Shown here one piece after another: positions 7,485-14,589 of a stretch of DNA of 16,056 nt (within the stretch, counting starts at the first letter, position 1; the number at the start of each line of letters is the position of its first letter). The stretch is taken from assembly GCA_903921605.1 (NCBI GenBank), contig CAIXQV010000773.1:1-16056 (forward strand), written 5' to 3'. Made by a program: the position numbers and the translations under genes. The DNA comes from an uncultured Planctomycetaceae bacterium (GTDB lineage Bacteria; Planctomycetota; Planctomycetia; Planctomycetales; Planctomycetaceae). The notes beneath the pieces were generated by a model. It did not search any database. It was given only the letters and a program-made list of their open reading frames with translations, and was not told the origin of the DNA.

Positions 7485-8584
7485 AAAGATTGTCCGGCTG
7501 CGGACTGTGGAACTGGTCGTAGTGGATTCGTACCACGCGATGGTTTAGGGGCGGGATTTGACTTGTTGGCAGAGCCGGTCTGAGAAACGACTTCCCCAAC
7601 AATCTCTGACAGCGAATCCAGCTCTTCCAGATAACGCTGGTCGGCCATTTCAGCTCGCCGGCGAAGCAGTTCGTTGTCCATAAGCAACTGCCTTTGTTGT
7701 TCCGCCATTTGCTCCATGGTCGTTCTTGCCTTCAACGTATCAAGTTGAAGTTCACTCAATTTTTGATTCATCTCGTGAACTTGCTTCTCGCACTCCGCCA
7801 TTTTCTCGGGAGGCGAGATTGCGTCGGTAAGGTATCCATAGTTGGGAAGCATTCCGGGAGGACACACGACTGCCGGTGCTGACCCTGAATGGGCCTGAGC
7901 CCGAAACGCCGAAGCGGGAGCTGCTGTCAGCTCTGGCCCACTAACAGGCTTCGAGCCGGGGAGACCAGCTTCAACTGTCGCTGGTGGCAACCCGGGCGAC
8001 AGGGGCGTCGTCAATTGAAATTGCTCGGGGACAGATGCGGTCGCACCGGGCAACGCCTCAGCAGTCTGCCCTTGTGCCAGAGTTGTCGCAGCAATGTCTG
8101 CAACCGGCGGCATGGCCTGAACCACTTGTTGTGATGTCTGTTGCTGAACTGGCTGCTGTAGGGTGGCAGGAGCTTGCTGGGGCATAGCCGAGAGAACCTG
8201 AGGCTGCTGCAAATATGGCTGCTCTGCAACTGGCTGTTGCTGCATTACTGGCTGTTGCTGCATTACTGGCTGTTGCTGCATTACCGGCTGTTGCTGAGTT
8301 CCATTGTTGACCGGAGCGACGTTCGCCACTGCTTGAGACGCTGGAAGCGGAGCGACGGGTAAAACGGTCAATTCATTGGTGCGAGGTGGCATTGGGGGAG
8401 CCGCACAATCTGCTTTCGCCATCTCGGGATTGGCTGCTATCTGGGCCGGGAGAACGGGCTGTGCAAGCTTCGACTTACCAAGCAGATTCTTCGAAAACGC
8501 GCAGCCAGTGGAGAGACAGAGGCACAGTGCGATGATCAAGTGAAGCGATTGTGATGTTTTGATTGGGATCGAAGATTGCGGCAT
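7481..8584 (-). CDS. Gln/Pro-rich lipoprotein with a C-terminal coiled coil, function unknown
   Basis: I place the start at ATG 8584-8582, giving 367 residues, because it yields a proper lipoprotein signal: a basic/polar N-terminus, a hydrophobic core at 14-25 and LSTGC with Cys28. GGAAGA also lies 5 nt upstream. Residues 95-155 are low-complexity Gln/Pro, including four PVMQQQ-like hexapeptides encoded by 18-bp DNA repeats. Residues about 259-332 form a charged heptad-patterned region (ECEKQVHEMNQKLSELQLD onward) that is probably a coiled coil. A short Pro/Ser tail follows. The layout of anchor, flexible linker and coiled coil suggests a structural or tethering envelope protein. The frame stays open upstream to TTG 8797, but that would bury the lipobox. 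It overlaps the next lipoprotein gene by 4 nt and lies downstream of the fliA gene. Confidence 0.72.
   Translation of the reverse strand: MPQSSIPIKTSQSLHLIIALCLCLSTGCAFSKNLLGKSKLAQPVLPAQIAANPEMAKADCAAPPMPPRTNELTVLPVAPLPASQAVANVAPVNNGTQQQPVMQQQPVMQQQPVMQQQPVAEQPYLQQPQVLSAMPQQAPATLQQPVQQQTSQQVVQAMPPVADIAATTLAQGQTAEALPGATASVPEQFQLTTPLSPGLPPATVEAGLPGSKPVSGPELTAAPASAFRAQAHSGSAPAVVCPPGMLPNYGYLTDAISPPEKMAECEKQVHEMNQKLSELQLDTLKARTTMEQMAEQQRQLLMDNELLRRRAEMADQRYLEELDSLSEIVGEVVSQTGSANKSNPAPKPSRGTNPLRPVPQSAAGQSL
8230..8301. repeat. Four 18-bp tandem repeats inside a lipoprotein gene
   Basis: The unit CTGGCTGTTGCTGCATTA occurs three times (8230-8283), followed by a diverged fourth copy (8284-8301). On the minus strand it encodes PVMQQQ. 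The near-identical copies suggest recent slippage or unequal exchange. Confidence 0.85.
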
Positions 8585-8589
8585 GACTG

Positions 8590-8595
8590 TCTTCC
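8590..8595 (-). promoter_or_regulatory. Shine-Dalgarno that supports the start at 8584
   Basis: The minus strand reads GGAAGA five bases before the ATG at 8584. Upstream in-frame starts (ATG 8737, TTG 8797) have no comparable site, and the lipobox position also favours 8584. Confidence 0.55.
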
Positions 8596-8740
8596 GTTGC
8601 GAATTAAGAACGGAGTCAGCCGCGACACGGGCGATCGGATCACCGTGTACTGCAGTCATTGCAACTGCTGACAATCGTTCGTTCATCACCAGAGACTCCC
8701 GGATAACGTCGTTTAACCACTTCGCATGTTTATTCATTGC

Positions 8741-8801
8741 GCGGCCACGATTGAGGTTATGATCGGAATAAGATATCCCGCAAACACCCGGCCTCAATTT
8801 A
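8741..8801 (+). repeat. Dispersed imperfect palindrome, copy A
   Basis: One of three related elements of about 60 bp. It has a left block GCGGCCACGATTGAGG, a variable middle, TATCCCGCAAAC and a right block GGCCTCAATTTA. The arms ATTGAGG (8750-8756) and CCTCAAT (8792-8798) pair. The last 12 bases are identical to those of copy C. Confidence 0.7.
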
Positions 8802-8871
8802 TGCCGCCCCAGGAATAATCGCTGGAACGCCTGAAAAAAATGCTTTTACTCCCTGAAGGAACTGAGATCGC

Positions 8872-8904
8872 TCGGGACAAGGTCAGGGAATGTCCCTGTC
8901 CCGA
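8872..8904 (-). terminator. GC-rich hairpin after the 75-residue gene
   Basis: TCGGGACA (8872-8879) pairs perfectly with TGTCCCGA (8897-8904). Inside, GGGA (8886-8889) pairs with TCCC (8893-8896) around a 3-base loop, with a 6-base bulge on one side. It lies 16 bp past the stop of the 75-residue gene, where a terminator or processing hairpin is expected. No T-run follows, so Rho-independent termination is uncertain. Confidence 0.4.
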
Positions 8905-8919
8905 TTTGGTCAATGTGAG

Positions 8920-9147
8920 TTACTGGAGCGTCACACTGCCGTAAGCACATTCGACAACAGTGACTTCACCACAGCCACAGTGAACCACGATTGCAACGAC
9001 ATCCCCGGTATCCGGATCAGTCTGAACGGAGACAGTGGATGGCTCCTTTGAGCAACGAGTTTGTTGTCCCAAGCGAACCGGAGCTTCACTGAATCGAACC
9101 TGCTGGCTTGATAAAACGCGGCCTCGAGATGACAGCACGGCACTCAT
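8920..9147 (-). CDS. Small Cys-containing protein next to fliA, function unknown
   Basis: The product has 75 residues and starts at ATG. There is no signal peptide or membrane segment. The C-terminal half is predicted beta-rich and carries VVHCGCGEVTVVEC (about 54-67), giving Cys57, Cys59 and Cys67, with a further Cys32. Such spacing could bind a metal or form a disulfide, but no known family was recognised. The Shine-Dalgarno is weak. It lies 129 bp downstream of the sigma factor gene on the same strand and is followed by a hairpin, consistent with a real short gene ending a transcript segment. It could be a flagellar regulator or accessory factor; this is context only. Confidence 0.6.
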   Translation of the reverse strand: MSAVLSSRGRVLSSQQVRFSEAPVRLGQQTRCSKEPSTVSVQTDPDTGDVVAIVVHCGCGEVTVVECAYGSVTLQ

Positions 9148-9276
9148 GATTCAATCCGTTCCAGTTTTAATCCGGGGATAAATTTGCAGGGGTGGCTATC
9201 CACTGGCTGTATTCAAAACCACATGTTGCCAGAAGAGATGCCGCAAAGAGTTTGGCTGCGGAAGCTCTTGTATTGC

Positions 9277-9996
9277 TCAGCCTGTTTTCCGTCTGATGAT
9301 TGACTTGAGCTGTAATTCTGCGGCTGCCAGAAGTCGCGAGACGCGGGATTCCGAAAGTCCCAGCACCTGTCCAATTTCCTTCATTCGCATGTCTTCCATA
9401 TGATACATCGTGACCGCGAGCCGCATCTTTTTAGGGAGTTGTTCGATCGCATCGGCCAGAGCCATTCGTTCTTCTGCTCGGTGAGATCCTGCGTCGACCT
9501 GAGAATGGCGATGATCGGGTGTCGGTAGTTCTCCCAATTCATCCGCCCAGTTTTCGGGACGAGTTAACCGCATGGCGGTCAGGCAATCTTCTACTTCGCG
9601 GACTGATAGTCCGGTGGCATCTGACAGTTTCTCCGGAGTCAGCGGAGGTGCCATATGAACAGATGCGTCTCTGATCAGAGCCCAGCTCTGGAGAATCGTT
9701 TGCGGGACCGGACAGTTGCGTCGCAATTCATCCAGAATCGCACCGCGGATTCGCTGGTAAGCGAATGTTGTAAACGCGGCACCTCGATCCGGATCGTACT
9801 GTCCTGCGGCTTCCACAAGCCCCAGAATGCCAGCCGATTCAAGGTTTTCGTTATCAACATATTCCGGTAGTGATCCCAGAAGCTTTCCCAGGATGTGACG
9901 GACGTAAGAGAGATGTTCGATGATCAGGCGATCTCGAAGATCCATCGTACAGACTTTATGATATGCTTTTACAGCGGAATGCATGCGAGTGCTCAT
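9277..9996 (-). CDS. fliA: RNA polymerase sigma factor of the FliA/WhiG type
   Basis: The 239-residue product is a group 3 sigma-70 factor expected to direct core polymerase to late flagellar promoters. Region 2 spans about 19-92 and includes the core-binding and -10 recognition segments (ENLESAGILGLVEAAGQYDP, then FTTFAYQRIRGAILDELRR). Region 3 lies at about 110-150. Region 4 lies at about 178-232, with a helix-turn-helix at EIGQVLGLSESRVSRLLAAA. The length matches FliA (about 240). The start is uncertain: ATG at 9996, 9984 or 9945 (Met1, Met5 or Met18) are all possible and none has a good Shine-Dalgarno. It lies inside the flagellar run, downstream of flhA as in many bacteria. No flgM-like anti-sigma gene was identified here, though the unknown small genes beside it are candidates by position only. 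Confidence 0.88.
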   Translation of the reverse strand: MSTRMHSAVKAYHKVCTMDLRDRLIIEHLSYVRHILGKLLGSLPEYVDNENLESAGILGLVEAAGQYDPDRGAAFTTFAYQRIRGAILDELRRNCPVPQTILQSWALIRDASVHMAPPLTPEKLSDATGLSVREVEDCLTAMRLTRPENWADELGELPTPDHRHSQVDAGSHRAEERMALADAIEQLPKKMRLAVTMYHMEDMRMKEIGQVLGLSESRVSRLLAAAELQLKSIIRRKTG

Positions 9997-10033
9997 TTGG
10001 ATGATTTCGCAGTCTTATTCTTTGCACAATTTG

Positions 10034-10096
10034 AAATGAGGCCGTGTATTCGCGGGACATCCCCTTGAGTGGTTAGCCTCAATCGTGACCGCGGAC
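10034..10096 (-). repeat. Dispersed imperfect palindrome, copy B (inverted)
   Basis: Read on the minus strand it begins CCGCGGTCACGATTGAGGC and, after a variable middle, continues ATGTCCCGCGAATACAC and GGCCTCATTT. This matches copies A and C in order and spacing. Arms GCCTCA (10076-10081) and TGAGGC (10037-10042) pair. It lies between the small membrane protein gene and fliA, upstream of the sigma factor start. Confidence 0.7.
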
Positions 10097-10147
10097 TGAA
10101 TAGTTGCTTCGTACCACTCGGAATTCTGGCCCAACGAATCCTGAGAT

Positions 10148-10372
10148 TTACTCAGAACGATTTTCTGCACCGGGGTCTGCCATCGTCTGCAGCAGTCTCA
10201 CAAACCCGCGGACGCATATTGCAGAGATGATCGCGGCCGTGAAGGCACGCAGCACGATCTCTGCCGGTCCGGTGTTGCGAATGATGCCGACGATCATTAC
10301 CACACAACTCACAAGCAGTCCGCAGGCCCGGCCCCACGGACGTCGATCGAGTATGATTTGATTGATATGCAT
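10148..10372 (-). CDS. Small two-helix membrane protein between flhA and fliA, function unknown
   Basis: The 74-residue product has two predicted membrane helices: LLVSCVVMIVGII (about 19-31) and IVLRAFTAAIISAICVRGFV (about 39-58). Short basic and acidic ends flank them. The ATG has no obvious Shine-Dalgarno. It is 101 bp downstream of flhA and 151 bp upstream of fliA on the same strand, at the position where many bacteria carry flhF and flhG, neither of which is present. Its size and topology recall small export-gate or inner-membrane accessory proteins. It is not FliQ by sequence feel: FliQ is longer (about 89 residues) with conserved motifs not seen here. No family recognised. Confidence 0.6.
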   Translation of the reverse strand: MHINQIILDRRPWGRACGLLVSCVVMIVGIIRNTGPAEIVLRAFTAAIISAICVRGFVRLLQTMADPGAENRSE

Positions 10373-10473
10373 TGGATTCAGATCTGTTACAGCGAATTCT
10401 GATTACGGGACCATGTTGTTCAGAGCGATGAGGCAATCCTCGGGGATCGATCCCAGTTTTTTCGTTTTCATTG

Positions 10474-12588
10474 TCAGGCTGCACCGCGAAGCTGTCCGGC
10501 ATCGGTGTTGGATTCCGGACCAATAATGTCGTCGAACTGCAGCATCACGGCTGAGTCAATCACCAGGTCATTTGGAACTTCCTGATAAGCGATCACCCCC
10601 ACATCGGGAGTTGTGCGTGCGAGCAGTCGCTTGAGAGGACGCCGTACCTTTTGGTCCACCAGCAGAGCCAGCGGTAATTGATTTCGCTCAGATTCCCGCG
10701 CGGCCTTGCTGACCGCTTCAATCAGTCGCGTCAGCGGACCAGCTCCCAGCGCTAACTGATCCTGATGCAGTGACTGTCGCATACGCGAATCCAGTTTTGG
10801 CTCCATCGCGACAACTCGCAGGCGACCATCGGTTCCACGGAAGCGTTCACAGACCAATCGGCCCAGATCCACGCGAACGTGATCGGTCAGATCTTCGCTG
10901 GTCTTGGTCTGAGGAGCATGATTCACGATGGACTCGAGAATCAGAGTAATATCGGCCAGGGGAATTCGATCCTCGGCCAGTTGAACAAGAACCTGATGCA
11001 GCATTCCCATGCGGATAGTCTCCGGTTTAATCTCTTCAACAATGGTGGGGGCAAACTCTTTGGCTCGATCGAGCATCTGCTTCAGAGCTTCACGCGTGAG
11101 CAACTCATGCGCGAAGCGTTTCAATATTTCACCAAGATGAGTAATCAGAACACTGAGTGGATCAACAACGGTGCATCCCTGAATTTCGGCCGAACGACGG
11201 TTTTCGGAAGTGATCCAGCGGGCGTTCAAGCCAAAGGCCGGCTCGGTTGTCGGCTCACCTGGCACACTGGTCTGACGACCTTCAGGCAGGATCGCCAGCA
11301 GCTGTTCCGTTCGAAGTTCACCGCCTGCGACTCTGCGACCAGCGACGAGAATGCGATATTCTTCAGGCTGCAGACCCGACAGATTGCTGTTCACGCGAAT
11401 CGGAGGTATCCACAGGCCCTGAGATCGGGAGAACTCCCGACGGAGAGCCGTGATTCGCTCCGAGAGACCCTTGACTCGCTTACTCTGAATGAACGGAACC
11501 AGCCGTGCTCCGACTTCAACGACAGCTCGGTCTGTCAGCAGAAATTCATCGAGATGGCGTTCATCGTCAGGCTGTGTCGGCTTTTCCGGATCTGTTCCTT
11601 CAGGAGCTGCTTCTACCGGAGGAGCCGGTTTGCTTCGATTTGCAATTAGTAACAATGCAACGGAGACGCCCAAAAACGGGATTTTGGGAAGTCCAGGCAT
11701 CAGAGCAATCAAGGCCAGAATGCCAGCCCCGATCCACAAGGATCGCTGGGAATGAAAGAGCTGTCCGCCGATTTCATCACTGAGGCTATCGTCCGACGTT
11801 GTCTTGGTAACCAGAATACCGGCCGAAGTCGCGATCACGAGTGCCGGGATCTGAGTGACCAGACCGTCGCCGACGCTCAGAATGGAGTAGGTCCGAACAG
11901 ACTGGGCGAATGACATACCGTTGACGACGCCCATGATGACGCCACCGACGAGATTCACGCCGGTAATGATCAATCCGGCGATCGCATCTCCGCGGACGAA
12001 TTTACTGGCACCGTCCATCGCCCCGTAAAATTCTGTCTCACGAGATAACTCATCGCGTCGTCGACGGGCTTCTTTGTCGTTGATGCTTCCGGCATTCAGT
12101 TCTGCATCAATCGCCATCTGCTTGCCAGGCATCGCATCCAATGTAAATCGAGCAGACACTTCAGCGATTCGCCCTGCACCTTTGGTGATCACCATAAACT
12201 GAATGGTGACCAGAATCAGGAAGATCGTCAGACCGACGACCAACTCTCCGCCCACGACGTAGTTGCCGAACGCAGTCACGATATGACCAGCGTCGCCTTC
12301 CAGAAGAATCAGTCGCGTAGTGGCGACGTTCAGTGACAGGCGATACAGCGTCAACAGCAGAAGCAGAGATGGGAAGACGGTCAGTTCAAGGGCGCGTTTG
12401 GCACTTAATGTCACCAGCAGCAGCAGAACTGTCGCCGCCAGATTTGCCGCCAGCAGCAAGTCCAGCAGCCACTGGGGCAGCGGAACCAGCATGACCACCA
12501 GGCCGATAATCATGCCGAACGAAAGCAGAGTTTCACTCTGCTTCATCCAGCTGCCGGTTGGAGGTATGGCGATTGCGGGCGTTGACAT
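10474..12588 (-). CDS. flhA: Flagellar type III export protein FlhA
   Basis: The 704-residue product is the large export-gate component that, with FlhB and FliPQR, moves rod, hook and filament subunits across the inner membrane using the proton motive force. Residues about 20-325 contain the membrane domain of about eight helices. The FHIPEP family signature is visible around 137-168 (KGAGRIAEVSARFTLDAMPG, then IDAELNAGS). RGDAIAG at 199-205 contains the conserved Asp linked to proton coupling. Residues about 345-704 form the cytosolic domain that docks chaperone-substrate complexes. Length is normal for FlhA. The start is ATG with no clear Shine-Dalgarno. It follows fliP after only 64 bp, whereas fliQ, fliR and flhB usually come between. 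Confidence 0.96.
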   Translation of the reverse strand: MSTPAIAIPPTGSWMKQSETLLSFGMIIGLVVMLVPLPQWLLDLLLAANLAATVLLLLVTLSAKRALELTVFPSLLLLLTLYRLSLNVATTRLILLEGDAGHIVTAFGNYVVGGELVVGLTIFLILVTIQFMVITKGAGRIAEVSARFTLDAMPGKQMAIDAELNAGSINDKEARRRRDELSRETEFYGAMDGASKFVRGDAIAGLIITGVNLVGGVIMGVVNGMSFAQSVRTYSILSVGDGLVTQIPALVIATSAGILVTKTTSDDSLSDEIGGQLFHSQRSLWIGAGILALIALMPGLPKIPFLGVSVALLLIANRSKPAPPVEAAPEGTDPEKPTQPDDERHLDEFLLTDRAVVEVGARLVPFIQSKRVKGLSERITALRREFSRSQGLWIPPIRVNSNLSGLQPEEYRILVAGRRVAGGELRTEQLLAILPEGRQTSVPGEPTTEPAFGLNARWITSENRRSAEIQGCTVVDPLSVLITHLGEILKRFAHELLTREALKQMLDRAKEFAPTIVEEIKPETIRMGMLHQVLVQLAEDRIPLADITLILESIVNHAPQTKTSEDLTDHVRVDLGRLVCERFRGTDGRLRVVAMEPKLDSRMRQSLHQDQLALGAGPLTRLIEAVSKAARESERNQLPLALLVDQKVRRPLKRLLARTTPDVGVIAYQEVPNDLVIDSAVMLQFDDIIGPESNTDAGQLRGAA

Positions 12589-12652
12589 AGGGGATCTGGA
12601 AATTCAGCAAAAGACTGGGACTACGATGCAGACTCAGGGGCTCAGGCAGTTC

Positions 12653-13330
12653 TCAATGAAAACTTAAACTCAGGACTTTCGCGATTAACTGCCAGCCGTC
12701 GACGAGGACAAACAACAGGATTTTGAACGGTGTGGAGATCACCATTGGCGGCATCATCATCATGCCCAATGACATGAGAATGACCGAAACCACAAGGTCG
12801 ATCAGAATGAACGGGATGTAGAGACAAAAGCCCATGATGAAGGCGGTCTTGAGTTCGCTGATGACATAGGCCGGCACCAGGACATCAAACGGAGTACTCT
12901 CGGGACGTTCGATCGTGGTGACGTTGGCCATCCTTGCAAACAGAATGATGTCTGCTTTGCGAGTTTGGCGGATCATGAAGTCGTGCAGTGCGAAACGACC
13001 ATTGTTCCAGGCAGCCTGACCGGTAATGGTCTCGGCGAGATAAGGTCGAATAGCTTCCTGTTCAATTTTTGTGAGCGTCGGCCCCATGACAAACAGAGTC
13101 AAAAACAGCGACAGGCCAAGGACAACCTGAGTCGGCGGAATTTCCTGTGTCGAAAGCGCGCGGCGAACGAAGGACAGGACGATCACAATCCGAGTGAACG
13201 CCGTCATGGTGACGAGTGCTGCAGAAATCAGAGCCATCCCGCCGAGGAACAAGGCAACCTTGATCTGCGGAGAGAGTCCCTGAAATGCTTCAGACTCGAG
13301 GATTTGTTGAACTGTTTGTGCGGAATCCAT
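12653..13330 (-). CDS. fliP: Flagellar export gate protein FliP
   Basis: The 225-residue product is the main pore-forming subunit of the FliPQR export gate in the inner membrane. Family hallmarks are GLSPQIKVALFLGGMALISA (18-37), TMTAFTRIVIVLSFVRRAL (41-59) and FLTLFVMGP. The signature YIPFILIDLVVSVILMSLGM runs at 171-190, followed by MMMPP. I start it at ATG 13330-13328; the frame stays open to GTG 13390, but that extension reads through repeat copy C and adds polar residues unlike FliP. No cleavable signal peptide precedes the first helix, unlike enterobacterial FliP, so the N-terminus is shorter than usual. It is followed directly by flhA. Confidence 0.93.
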   Translation of the reverse strand: MDSAQTVQQILESEAFQGLSPQIKVALFLGGMALISAALVTMTAFTRIVIVLSFVRRALSTQEIPPTQVVLGLSLFLTLFVMGPTLTKIEQEAIRPYLAETITGQAAWNNGRFALHDFMIRQTRKADIILFARMANVTTIERPESTPFDVLVPAYVISELKTAFIMGFCLYIPFILIDLVVSVILMSLGMMMMPPMVISTPFKILLFVLVDGWQLIAKVLSLSFH

Positions 13331-13381
13331 TCCGGCACCCAGACGATTGAAAAAGGTAACTTGGCGAAAACTTATTCTGTA

Positions 13382-13441
13382 CGCGGTCACTATTGAGGCG
13401 ATTCGCGACAGGCCATCCCGCGAACGATCGGCCTCAATTTA
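13382..13441 (+). repeat. Dispersed imperfect palindrome, copy C, overlapping the end of fliO
   Basis: It contains CGCGGTCACTATTGAGGC, a variable middle, CATCCCGCGAAC and GGCCTCAATTTA. Arms ATTGAGGC (13392-13399) and GCCTCAAT (13431-13438) pair perfectly, and TTCGCG (13402-13407) pairs with CGCGAA (13419-13424), giving a strong hairpin. The fliO stop codon (13434-13436) lies inside the right arm, so the element sits in the fliO-fliP junction. Confidence 0.72.
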
Positions 13442-14564
13442 CACTGTGCGGAAAACTGGTTTGTGTTTCAGAGGCAAGGACGGTGAGGTCTGTCCGAGTC
13501 TTTGCGGGACGTTCATAAATCAGTGGCTCATCCGCTTCCGTCAATTCATCCTGAAAAGACGGAGGAGTCAGAACCAGTTGTTTGATACCGCCAGCATCGA
13601 AGGCTACTAACGCTCGATGTCCAGCCATTTCGATCAGTGACACAGATCGACCCGGTCCGAGTGACAGAGTTTCGATAACGCGTGATCGTGACCCGGGGGT
13701 TGGGAGCAGGCCACGTTGGCGTTGCCAGCGGCGAACTCCCAGAGCAGCCAAACTGAAGAGACACAACGCGATCACAATCCACGCAACAGCACGCGACAGA
13801 ACCTGCACAGGACTGGTCTCAATGGCAACTTCGGCCCCGCGTTCCCCGATCGGGGCAGAAGTACTCTTTGGTTTGGCATCATCTCGCAGGTCCAGAAACA
13901 TGCCGGCATCGGCGGATGATTTGAGTGGCATAGAGATTTCAGCCGGCTTTTGCTCAGGCGTGGCCGATGGCGTCGGCTGAAGCTCGGAAATCGTTTCAGA
14001 CTGACGGAGTCCGGTCAATGAACTACCACTTGCCGCCGAGTTGCCTGAAGCCGCATCCGATTTCGGTTCCCATGCGGCTTGTTCGATAGCCGGTGAGCTT
14101 TCATCACCGACGTGCGAAATCTCTCGATCATCAGTTTGATCCGGGACTCGGCTCACATTGACCGAAGTCGCTGAGCGAGTGGAACGTAATGCAGAGGAAC
14201 TCTGCTGCGTGTTCCGGTAAGGTTCGCTGCTGCTGTCACTGGAGCGAACCTGTGTCCGTGCCGCGCGCTGTGGCGTTTGTTCGACCTGTTGAGGCTGTTC
14301 GATTCCGGCTTGCTTTTCGAGGAATCCCTTGAGCTTTGAATCGATGGCGGATGATTCACCAGCACCTGTTGTCGAACGCCTGCGGAATTGTCCCGAACCG
14401 CCTTGCGACTGCTGGCCCACCGCCGAGGATGACACAACAGCTGAAGCAAGAATTCCAGCGAAAACGACCAGAATCAACGGCGATGCCCATCGCGCACCGG
14501 GACGTCGGGTCAGAGTTGATCTCTGAACGCTGTTCGTCGCGAATGCTGATTCGAAAAGCCGCAT
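13434..14564 (-). CDS. fliO: FliO-like flagellar assembly protein with a long periplasmic linker
   Basis: FliO is a small inner-membrane protein that helps the FliP pore assemble. In this 376-residue product the recognisable part is a membrane helix at about 257-277 (AVAWIVIALCLFSLAALGV). A basic stretch follows, then the cytoplasmic domain SRVIETLSLGPGRSVSLIEM and HRALVAFDAGGIKQLVLTP (about 293-333). The N-terminus has a signal sequence (core about 28-48, likely cleavage near AVG at 48-50). Between lie about 200 residues of Ser/Gln/Pro-rich low-complexity sequence, expected in the periplasm. FliO is usually near 100-220 residues, so this one is long. The ATG is preceded by GGAAG at 10 nt. 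Position between fliN and fliP supports the call. Confidence 0.82.
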   Translation of the reverse strand: MRLFESAFATNSVQRSTLTRRPGARWASPLILVVFAGILASAVVSSSAVGQQSQGGSGQFRRRSTTGAGESSAIDSKLKGFLEKQAGIEQPQQVEQTPQRAARTQVRSSDSSSEPYRNTQQSSSALRSTRSATSVNVSRVPDQTDDREISHVGDESSPAIEQAAWEPKSDAASGNSAASGSSLTGLRQSETISELQPTPSATPEQKPAEISMPLKSSADAGMFLDLRDDAKPKSTSAPIGERGAEVAIETSPVQVLSRAVAWIVIALCLFSLAALGVRRWQRQRGLLPTPGSRSRVIETLSLGPGRSVSLIEMAGHRALVAFDAGGIKQLVLTPPSFQDELTEADEPLIYERPAKTRTDLTVLASETQTSFPHSVN

Positions 14565-14589
14565 GATAAGTTTTCTTCCGTGAATTCTG

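Larger units (their letters stand above)
8585..8919. other. Intergenic stretch with a dispersed palindrome and a hairpin
   Basis: Between the 75-residue gene and the lipoprotein gene, 335 bp contain repeat copy A (8741-8801) and a GC-rich hairpin (8872-8904). Part of it (8585-8797) is open in frame with the lipoprotein gene but lacks a ribosome site and is probably leader sequence. I found no clear promoter, but an internal promoter for the lipoprotein pair would have to lie here. Confidence 0.45.

Noticed and set aside
8230..8301. Possible CRISPR array
   Set aside because: The 18-bp units are directly adjacent without spacers, are in frame and encode a hexapeptide, so they are coding tandem repeats.
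9148..9276. Terminator after the fliA gene
   Set aside because: Only short imperfect pairings such as CCGCA/TGCGG are visible and there is no T-run, so a terminator cannot be supported.
10148..10372. Small membrane gene as fliQ
   Set aside because: It is shorter than FliQ (74 versus about 89 residues), lies after flhA rather than after fliP, and lacks FliQ-like conserved residues around its helices.
10879..11649. 256-residue open frame antisense to flhA
   Set aside because: It lies wholly inside the clear flhA gene, and its translation has no family features or hydrophobic pattern. It is a by-product of codon bias on the other strand.
13331..13390. N-terminal extension of FliP to GTG 13390
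   Set aside because: The extension reads through repeat copy C, adds polar residues unlike FliP and has no ribosome site. ATG 13330 is preferred.
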